This document shows positions 58,421 to 64,000 of a DNA stretch of 64,000 bases, in pieces. Position 1 is the first letter of the stretch, and each line of letters opens with the position of its first letter. The DNA comes from Streptantibioticus_C sp963761325 (lineage in GTDB: Bacteria > Actinomycetota > Actinomycetes > Streptomycetales > Streptomycetaceae). The stretch lies in contig CAVXGZ010000003.1 in assembly GCA_963761325.1 (NCBI GenBank), forward strand, positions 620,001 through 684,000, read 5' to 3'. The translations under genes were made by a program, and so were the position numbers. The notes under the pieces are model-generated. The model made no database searches, had not been told where the DNA came from, and saw nothing but the letters and a program-made list of their open reading frames with translations.

Positions 58421-59617
58421 TCACAGGGCCGCGCGGTCGCCGGTGGAGACGGCCTGCGTGGCGTGCGCGCCGTGGGCGGCGTCGGCGCCGATCTGGCCGT
58501 CGGTCAGCGCGTAGCCGGTCTCGGACTCGCTGGTGGAGCGGGCGAAGACGATCCCGTAGACCCGGCCGCCCGGGGTGAGCAGCGGGCCGCCGGAGTTGCC
58601 GGGGCGCACGTCGGCGCGCAGCTGGTAGATGTCGCGGGTGGTGGAGTTGTCCCCGTAGATGTCCTGGCCGGTGGCGGTTATCCGGTTGGCGACGGTGGCC
58701 GCGCGCAGATCGAGGCCGCCGTCCTGCGGGTAGCCGGCGACCACCGCGGGATCGGCGCGGTGTGCCTGGCCGGCGAAGGGCAGCGAGGGCGCGGACAGCC
58801 CCGGCACGTCGAGCACGGCCACGTCGGTCTCCGGGTCGAAGAGCACGACGCGGGCCTGGTAGGGGACGCCGGCGCCGTCGACCTGCACGGTGGGCGCGCG
58901 GACCCCGGCGACCACGTGCGCGTTGGTCAGCACGTGGTCGGGCGAGTAGACGAACCCGCTGCCCTCCTGGCCGCGCACCCCGCCGCCGACGTGCGCGACG
59001 CCCTCGATCTTGACGACGCTGGTGCGGGCGGCACGGGTGGCCGCCGCGGTGACCTGGTCGCCCGAGGGGGCCGGCACCCCGGTGGTGGGCTCGGTCTCGA
59101 ACGGGTTGAACACCTGCGGGAAGCCGGCGCCGGACAGCGCCTCGGTGGCCCGGCTGAACCAGGTGGGCGTCTGCTCGGGCATCGCGCGGTCCACCGCGCC
59201 GAGCACCGCGGAGCCGCGGATCTCCCGGCTCACCCCCGGCAGCGGCGAGGTCACCAGCACGCTGCCGATCAGCCACGCCACCGCGAACAGCGACAGCGCC
59301 CCGGCGGTGGCGCCGCCCACCCCGTCCAGCCAGCGCACCGGGCCCCAGTCCAGATGCTTGCGCGCCTGCCAGGCCAGCCGGCCGGCCAGCGCGTGCCCGA
59401 TCGCGGCCGGGGCGAGCACCACCAGCACCGCCACCGCGTAGGCGGCGGGGGTGCCCGGGGTGAACGGGTGCAGCGCGAACGGCAGCGCCCACACGCCGAC
59501 CACCGCGCCGCCGATGAATCCGGCGAGCAGGATGCAGCTCGCCACCAGGCCGCGGCGGTATCCGGAGGCCGCGTAGCCGACCGCCGCCAGGACGAGCACC
59601 AGATCGAGCAGGTTCAT
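58421..59617 (-). CDS. MarP-like membrane serine protease with CvpA-type N-terminal domain
   Basis: 398 residues. Four transmembrane helices at ~1-130 form a colicin V production (CvpA) domain (MNLLDLVLVLAAVGYAASGYRRG), followed by a periplasmic trypsin-like domain with His in TNAHVV (~231), Asp in ETDVAVLD (~266) and Ser in PGNSGGPL (~346). In Mycobacterium MarP protects against acid and oxidative stress. ATG at 59617. Confidence 0.93.
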   Translation of the reverse strand: MNLLDLVLVLAAVGYAASGYRRGLVASCILLAGFIGGAVVGVWALPFALHPFTPGTPAAYAVAVLVVLAPAAIGHALAGRLAWQARKHLDWGPVRWLDGVGGATAGALSLFAVAWLIGSVLVTSPLPGVSREIRGSAVLGAVDRAMPEQTPTWFSRATEALSGAGFPQVFNPFETEPTTGVPAPSGDQVTAAATRAARTSVVKIEGVAHVGGGVRGQEGSGFVYSPDHVLTNAHVVAGVRAPTVQVDGAGVPYQARVVLFDPETDVAVLDVPGLSAPSLPFAGQAHRADPAVVAGYPQDGGLDLRAATVANRITATGQDIYGDNSTTRDIYQLRADVRPGNSGGPLLTPGGRVYGIVFARSTSESETGYALTDGQIGADAAHGAHATQAVSTGDRAAL

Positions 59618-59776
59618 ACCGGAGAAAACGCCCACCACTCCCCTATCGGTTCCACCGTGCGGCCCGTTTCGGCCGCGTTCTGCGTCACGTTCTTCGTCAG
59701 GTTCCCGGTCACGCCCCGGGTAGGCGTCCCGCGTCGCCGGAGCACCGGGCGCGCCACCTCGATGTCGTTTTTCCGC

Positions 59777-59782
59777 TAGCTT
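59777..59782 (+). promoter_or_regulatory. -10 box TAGCTT of leaderless adaA-alkA
   Basis: TAGCTT ends 6 bases before GTG 59789. No SD sequence intervenes. Confidence 0.5.
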
Positions 59783-59788
59783 CCGGCT

Positions 59789-61285
59789 GTGACGAGCGGC
59801 GATGCTGAAGTGGTGGACGAGGACTTCGATCGTTGCGTACGCGCCGTGATGTCGAAGGACGCCCGATTCGACGGGTGGTTCTTCACCGCGGTGCTGACCA
59901 CCCGCATCTACTGTCGCCCGAGCTGCCCCGTGGTGCCGCCGAAGGTGACGAACATGACGTTCTACCCGAGCGCCGCCGCCGCGCAGCAGGCCGGGTTCCG
60001 GGCGTGCAAGCGCTGCCGCCCGGACGCCAGCCCCGGCTCGCCGCTGTGGAACGCCCGGGCCGACTCGGTGGCCCGCGCCATGCGGCTGATCGGCGACGGC
60101 GTGGTGGACCGCGAGGGCGTGCCGGGCCTGGCCTCCCGGCTCGGCTACAGCACCCGGCAGGTGGAGCGGCAGCTGCGCGAGGAGCTGGGCGCGGGTCCGC
60201 TCGCCCTCGCCCGGGCCCAGCGGGCGCAGACCGCGCGGCTGTTGATCGAGACGACCCGGCTGCCGATGGGCGACGCGGCGTTCGCCGCCGGGTTCGCCAG
60301 CATCCGGGCGTTCAACGACACGGTCCGCGAGGTCTTCGGGCTGACGCCGACCGGGCTGCGCGAACGGGCCGCCCGGCTGCCCGGCAGCTGCGCCTCGGGC
60401 ACGCTGGCGCTGCGGCTGCCGTTCCGCGAACCGTTCTGCCCGGACAACCTGTTCGGCCACCTGGCGGCCACCGCGGTGCCCGGCGTCGAGGAGTGGCGCG
60501 CGGGGGCGTACCGGCGCACCCTGCGGCTGCCGCACGGGCCCGGCGTGGTCGCGCTCAGCCCGCGCGCCGGACACGTCGCCTGCGTGCTGAACCTCACCGA
60601 CCTGCGCGACCTGTCGATCGCGATCAGCCGCTGCCGGCGGCTGCTCGACCTGGACGCCGACCCGGTCGCGGTGGACGAGGTGCTGCGCCGCGATCCGCTG
60701 CTGGGCCCGTCGGTGGCCGCACGGCCGGGCCGCCGGGTGCCGCGCACGGTGGACGGCCCGGAGTTCGCGGTGCGCGCGGTGCTGGGCCAGCAGATCTCCA
60801 CCGCCGCCGCCCGCACCCACGCCGGGCGGCTGGTCGAGGCGCACGGCGAGCCGGTGGACGACCCGGCGGGCGGGCTGACCCGGCTCTTCCCCTCACCGCG
60901 GGCGCTGGCCGGGCTCGACCCGGCGGCGCTGGCCATGCCCCGGTCCCGGCGCACCACGCTGACCACGCTGGTCCGGGCGCTGGCGGACGGCGAACTCGAC
61001 CTGGACGCCGGCAGCGACTGGGCCCGCACCCGGGCCCGGCTGGCCGAGCTGCCCGGCTTCGGCCCGTGGACCGTCGAGTCGGTCGCGATGCGCGCGCTCG
61101 GCGACCCGGACGCCTTCCTCCCCACCGACCTGGGCACCCGGCACGCGGCCCGCGCGCTGGGCCTGCCCGCCACGCCGGCCGCACTGACCCGGCACGCGCG
61201 GGCCTGGCGCCCGTGGCGTGCCTACGCCGTGCAGTACCTGTGGGCCACCGGCGACCACGCCGTCAACCATCTCCCGAAGGACTGA
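59789..61285 (+). CDS. AdaA-AlkA fusion: methylphosphotriester-sensing regulator and 3-methyladenine glycosylase
   Basis: 498 residues. Ada zinc domain (~12-80: FFTAVLTTRIYCRPSCPVVPP with RACKRCRP, four Cys ligands, one of which accepts methyl from phosphotriesters), an AraC-type HTH (~85-190: VPGLASRLGYSTRQVERQLREELGAGPLALARAQR), and an AlkA glycosylase (~200-490) with helix-hairpin-helix LPGFGPWTVESVAMRALGDPDAFLPTD, where the last Asp is catalytic. Sense-and-repair protein of the adaptive response; likely autoactivates its own operon with ogt, whose ATG is 2 bases downstream. Confidence 0.93.
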   Translation: MTSGDAEVVDEDFDRCVRAVMSKDARFDGWFFTAVLTTRIYCRPSCPVVPPKVTNMTFYPSAAAAQQAGFRACKRCRPDASPGSPLWNARADSVARAMRLIGDGVVDREGVPGLASRLGYSTRQVERQLREELGAGPLALARAQRAQTARLLIETTRLPMGDAAFAAGFASIRAFNDTVREVFGLTPTGLRERAARLPGSCASGTLALRLPFREPFCPDNLFGHLAATAVPGVEEWRAGAYRRTLRLPHGPGVVALSPRAGHVACVLNLTDLRDLSIAISRCRRLLDLDADPVAVDEVLRRDPLLGPSVAARPGRRVPRTVDGPEFAVRAVLGQQISTAAARTHAGRLVEAHGEPVDDPAGGLTRLFPSPRALAGLDPAALAMPRSRRTTLTTLVRALADGELDLDAGSDWARTRARLAELPGFGPWTVESVAMRALGDPDAFLPTDLGTRHAARALGLPATPAALTRHARAWRPWRAYAVQYLWATGDHAVNHLPKD

Positions 61286-61287
61286 TC

Positions 61288-61779
61288 ATGCGAACGCACA
61301 CCGTGACCGAATCCCCGGTCGGACCGCTGACCCTGGTGGCGGACGACGGCCTGCTGTGCGGGCTGTACATGGCAGACCACCGCCACCGCCCGGACCCCGA
61401 CACCTTCGGCGCCCGCGACCCGGCCGCGTTCGGCCCGGCCATCGAGCAGCTCGGCGCCTACTTCGCCGGGGAGTTGACCGACTTCGACCTCGAACTCGCC
61501 CCGCAGGGCACGCCGTTCCAGTCCCGGGTGTGGTCGGCGCTGTGCGACATCCCGTACGGCGAGACCTTCACCTACGGCCGGCTCGCGGCGCACATCGGCC
61601 GCCCCACCGCCTCCCGGGCCGTCGGGCTGGCCAACGGGAAGAACCCGCTCAGCATCATCGTCCCGTGCCACCGGGTGATCGGCTCCGACGGCAGCATGAC
61701 CGGCTACGGCGGCGGCCTGGAACGCAAGCGCTTCCTGCTCGCGCTCGAACAGGGCGGCGGCGATCAGTCGCTGTTCTAA
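61288..61779 (+). CDS. ogt: O6-methylguanine-DNA methyltransferase
   Basis: 163 residues. Active-site IVPCHRVIGSDGSMTGYGGGLERKRFLL (Cys ~123) and the wing GTPFQSRVWSALCDIPYGETFTYGRLA. Suicide repair of O6-methylguanine. Separated by two bases from the AdaA-AlkA stop, thus co-transcribed with it as an alkylation-repair operon. Confidence 0.95.
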   Translation: MRTHTVTESPVGPLTLVADDGLLCGLYMADHRHRPDPDTFGARDPAAFGPAIEQLGAYFAGELTDFDLELAPQGTPFQSRVWSALCDIPYGETFTYGRLAAHIGRPTASRAVGLANGKNPLSIIVPCHRVIGSDGSMTGYGGGLERKRFLLALEQGGGDQSLF

Positions 61780-61803
61780 GGTTCCAGGCAGTGTTCGCCC
61801 CCG

Positions 61804-62502
61804 TCACACCCAGCCCTCCAGCGAGGACATGAAGCCCTCGAAGTCGTCGCGCATCACGCAGTGGCCCGCGCCCTTGACGGTGCGCACCTCGAAGCCGCGC
61901 TCGGCGAGCAGCGCGGCGTCGGACGGCCCGATCAGCGCGCTGTCGTCGGCGAGCTGGACCAGCGAGGGGACCACCGGGCGCTCCGGCAGGAAGTCGCGGA
62001 GCGAGCGGCCGTCGAGGAAGCCGGCGGACTCCGGGTCCCACAGCGCGAGGGTGGCGACCTCGACGTCGAGGTCGGCGTCCTCCCAGCGCGGCGTGAGGAA
62101 CCTGATCTGGTCGCGGCGCAGCGTCGCGTACTGCCGGAAGACCTCGGGGCCGACCGACCGGGCGGGGTCGGCCCGGCTCCACGCAGGGTCGCTGTAGACC
62201 GCGCGGCGCGGGCGCAGCCGTTCGGCGGCCAGCGACAGGCTCAGCCCGCCGAGCGAGTGGCCGATCGCCAGTTCGGCGCCGGCCGGCAGCGTCTCGACCA
62301 GGTCGTCGGCGAACAGCTGCGGGCGGTAGACGTCGGCGCGCGGGCTGGTGCCGTGGCCGCGCAGGTCCACGGCGACCGCCCGGTAGCCGAGGTCGGCCAG
62401 CGCGGGCCCGACCCGGCGCCACAGCCGGTGGTCGGACATGATCCCGTGCACCAGGAGCGCGAGCCGGTCGCCGCTCCCCCACTCGTGCGTCGTCAGCCGC
62501 AT
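61804..62502 (-). CDS. Alpha/beta hydrolase
   Basis: 232 residues. LLVHGIMSDHRLWRR, AVDLRGHGTSPRADVY, GHSLGG (~83-88), aspartate in VQLADDSALIGPSD and GAGHCVMRDDFEGF at the C-terminus complete the catalytic triad. Substrate unknown. Convergent with ogt; divergent from thioredoxin. Confidence 0.9.
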   Translation of the reverse strand: MRLTTHEWGSGDRLALLVHGIMSDHRLWRRVGPALADLGYRAVAVDLRGHGTSPRADVYRPQLFADDLVETLPAGAELAIGHSLGGLSLSLAAERLRPRRAVYSDPAWSRADPARSVGPEVFRQYATLRRDQIRFLTPRWEDADLDVEVATLALWDPESAGFLDGRSLRDFLPERPVVPSLVQLADDSALIGPSDAALLAERGFEVRTVKGAGHCVMRDDFEGFMSSLEGWV

Positions 62503-62647
62503 GCGGGGCCGCCTTTCGCTGCCGGTTGGCTGGTCGGGCCCATGAGATCACGCGGACGGCGGCAGCGGACGGAATACCCGGCCGGCCTGACCGGTTGTGC
62601 GAGCGTGTGAGCGGCAGACGCACTCCGAGTGGAAGCGAGTGGAACGC

Positions 62648-63013
62648 ATGGGCACGGTCGAGCTGACCAAGGACAACTTCAACGACGTCGTGACCGGCAA
62701 CGACTTCGTGCTGATCGATTTCTGGGCGTCCTGGTGCGGGCCGTGCCGGTCCTTCGCGCCGATCTACGACAAGGCCGCCGAGCGCCACACCGACCTGGTG
62801 TTCGGCAAGGTGGACACCGAGGCGCAGCCGGAGCTGGCCGCCGCCTTCGACATCACCTCGATCCCGACCCTGATGGTCATCCGCGACAACATCGCGGTCT
62901 TCGGCCAGCCGGGCGCGCTGCCCGAGCAGGCGCTGGAGAGCGTCATCGAGCAGGCCAGGGCGCTGGACATGGACGAGGTGCGCACCAAGGTCGCCGAGTC
63001 GCCGCAGGAGTAG
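62648..63013 (+). CDS. trxA: Thioredoxin
   Basis: 121 residues, single thioredoxin fold with active-site WASWCGPCRSFAP (Cys ~30 and ~33) and the cis-Pro region ITSIPTLMVIR. Reduces cytoplasmic disulfides. The short C-terminal extension (MDEVRTKVAESPQE) is seen in the actinobacterial thioredoxin-2 subgroup. Start ATG 62648; an upstream extension is open but unconserved. Confidence 0.93.
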   Translation: MGTVELTKDNFNDVVTGNDFVLIDFWASWCGPCRSFAPIYDKAAERHTDLVFGKVDTEAQPELAAAFDITSIPTLMVIRDNIAVFGQPGALPEQALESVIEQARALDMDEVRTKVAESPQE

Positions 63014-63035
63014 CGGCAGCGACCCGGCGCGGGTC

Positions 63036-63623
63036 TCACACCTGGTAGGGGCTCTTGGCCCGGGCCTCGTTCAACGCGGTGGCCCACCAGGCGAGTTGGT
63101 CGAGCAGCGCCTTGGCCGCGGCGTGCGGTCCGCTCTGGTCGACGGTCCGGCCGTCCGGGCCGAACGCGGCGCGGGCCGAGGCGAAGCTCACCGTGTCGCG
63201 GACGGTGACGGCATGCAGTTCGGCGAAGACGGTGCGCAGGTGCTCCACCGCGCGCAGCCCGCCGGACACCCCGCCGTAGCTGACGAAGCCGACCGGCTTG
63301 GCCCGCCACTCGGTGTAGTGCGCGTCGATGACGGCCTTCAGGGACGCCGGGTAGCTGTGGTTGTACTCCGGCGTGACCACCACGAAGGCGTCGGCCGCGG
63401 CGAGCCGCGGGGTGAGGACTTCGAGGGCCGCGGCGACCTCGGGACCGCCACCGCCCGGACCGGCCATGCCGATCGCGGCGGAGTCGGCGAGGTCGACCAC
63501 GTCGAGGTCGAAGTGTCCCGAGGTCTCGGCCTGCGCGGTGAACCAGTCGGCGACGGTCGGGCCGAACCGGCCGTCGCGGATGCTGGCGAGAATGATGGCG
63601 AGACGAGGCGTGTCATGCGTCAT
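63036..63623 (-). CDS. NADPH-dependent FMN reductase
   Basis: 195 residues, flavodoxin-like. FMN-binding LASIRDGRFGPTVADW near the N-terminus and PEYNHSYPASLKAVID (~85-100) with YGGVSGGLRAVEHLR. Reduces flavins or quinones using NADPH. Divergent from a soxR gene across a region of repeated half-sites; in S. coelicolor an FMN reductase (SCO2478) belongs to the SoxR regulon, supporting regulation by redox-active compounds. Confidence 0.92.
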   Translation of the reverse strand: MTHDTPRLAIILASIRDGRFGPTVADWFTAQAETSGHFDLDVVDLADSAAIGMAGPGGGGPEVAAALEVLTPRLAAADAFVVVTPEYNHSYPASLKAVIDAHYTEWRAKPVGFVSYGGVSGGLRAVEHLRTVFAELHAVTVRDTVSFASARAAFGPDGRTVDQSGPHAAAKALLDQLAWWATALNEARAKSPYQV

Positions 63624-63658
63624 GAGGTTGAATCTAGAACCTCAACCAATGGTGAGGT
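63624..63658. promoter_or_regulatory. SoxR-type operator region with three overlapping half-sites
   Basis: GAGGTT (63624-63629), AACCTCA (63638-63644) and TGAGGT (63653-63658). The second and third half-sites form ACCTCA-N8-TGAGGT, close to the palindromic SoxR box; the first and second form GAGGTT-N8-AACCTC, which abuts the FMN reductase start. Placed between FMN reductase and soxR. Confidence 0.55.
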
Positions 63659-63712
63659 CAACTCGTCCTCCGGTTCGGACCGAGGCGACGGCCCACGGTG
63701 ACCGGAGGCGGC

Positions 63713-64000
63713 ATGGACGGCGGACCCGGCGACGACCCGGCCCGGGACGGCGAGCTCAGCGTGGGGCAACTGGCCGCCCGCAGCGGGGTGACGGTCTCGG
63801 CCCTGCACTTCTACGAGCGGCGCAAGCTGATCAGCAGCACCCGCACGGCCGGCAACCAGCGGCGGTTCGGCCGGGCCACGCTGCGCCGGGTCGCACTGAT
63901 CCGGATCGCCCAGCGGGTCGGCATCCCGCTCGCCGAGATCGCCGCCGCGCTCGCCGAACTCCCCGACGACCGGGTGCCGGACCAGCGCGACTGGGAGCGA
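63713..64000 (+). CDS. soxR: SoxR redox-sensing MerR-family activator (cut by window edge)
   Basis: 96 codons are visible. After a 17-residue Gly/Asp-rich lead, LSVGQLAARSGVTVSALHFYERRKLISSTRTAGNQRRFGRATLRRVALIRIAQRVGIPLAEIAAAL matches SoxR almost exactly. The [2Fe-2S] cysteines lie beyond the edge. The start ATG has GGAGG (63703-63707) five bases upstream; GTG 63698 is an in-frame alternative. SoxR in Streptomyces responds to endogenous redox-active antibiotics rather than superoxide. Confidence 0.9.
   Translation, partial: MDGGPGDDPARDGELSVGQLAARSGVTVSALHFYERRKLISSTRTAGNQRRFGRATLRRVALIRIAQRVGIPLAEIAAALAELPDDRVPDQRDWER

Noticed and set aside
1..64000. TTA (bldA-dependent) codons in genes
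   Set aside because: Every TTA or TAA I checked by eye falls out of frame or between genes; no candidate gene found, though the scan was manual.

Overview
The window is very GC-rich, codes densely on both strands, and uses many GTG starts and 4-base ATGA/GTGA stop-start overlaps. From memory, the gene order mfd, ABC exporter, glmU/prs/rplY/pth, ppc, desaturase, tam/tamR, galTEK, ABC-F, ispE, rsmA, rpf, tatD, rsmI, pmt follows the core chromosome arm of Streptomyces coelicolor (about SCO3109-SCO3157). The organism is therefore a member of the Streptomycetaceae. I saw no rRNA, CRISPR array, transposase or prophage. By eye I found no in-frame TTA (bldA) codon in the called genes.

Layout. 1-4.1 kb: the start of mfd and a MacB/FtsX-type ABC exporter. 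4.5-5.5 kb: a coiled-coil DivIVA/FilP-like protein. 5.6-10.45 kb: a compact polymorphic-toxin/immunity-like locus. Its minus arm encodes an Imm35-deaminase-SUKH4 fusion and a WHH-nuclease-SUKH1 fusion. Its plus arm encodes a YwqJ-type deaminase (apparently frameshifted) and a SUKH3 protein. This is the most unusual block of the window. 10.5-15 kb: a histidine kinase, a 216-bp MITE-like element and ppc. 15-20 kb: a small membrane protein, pth, rplY, prs, glmU and tRNA-Gln. 20-21.8 kb: a desaturase-TetR operon. 21.8-23.6 kb: a VOC protein, tam and tamR around a perfect 14-bp-arm palindrome. 23.6-29 kb: the galTEK operon between two atypical LuxR-type response regulators. 29-38.4 kb: a PQQ-propeller membrane protein, ABC-F, ispE, rsmA, a short Rpf, tatD, a zinc-ribbon protein and rsmI. 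38.4-46.8 kb: pmt, a CPT-like kinase, a large RsbU-type phosphatase, a tiny membrane protein, a penicillin-binding protein and a DMT transporter preceded by a 19-codon leader ORF. 46.8-56.9 kb: an SDR, a beta-lactamase-fold esterase, a tricorn protease, a mymA-like operon (FMO, hydrolase, SDR) and a membrane protein. 57-64 kb: MerR-GNAT, a MarP-like protease, AdaA-AlkA with Ogt, a hydrolase, thioredoxin, an FMN reductase and a divergent soxR that runs off the window.

Functional themes are housekeeping (translation, cell-wall precursors, DNA repair, central carbon entry), envelope biology, and stress or redox responses (SoxR, TamR, Ada, thioredoxin). Several genes appear to be leaderless, with a TANNNT -10 box 6-7 bases before the start codon. 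The translational overlaps point to tightly coupled operons: galTEK, rsmA-ispE, tam-VOC, FMO-hydrolase-SDR, MerR-GNAT and SUKH fusions.
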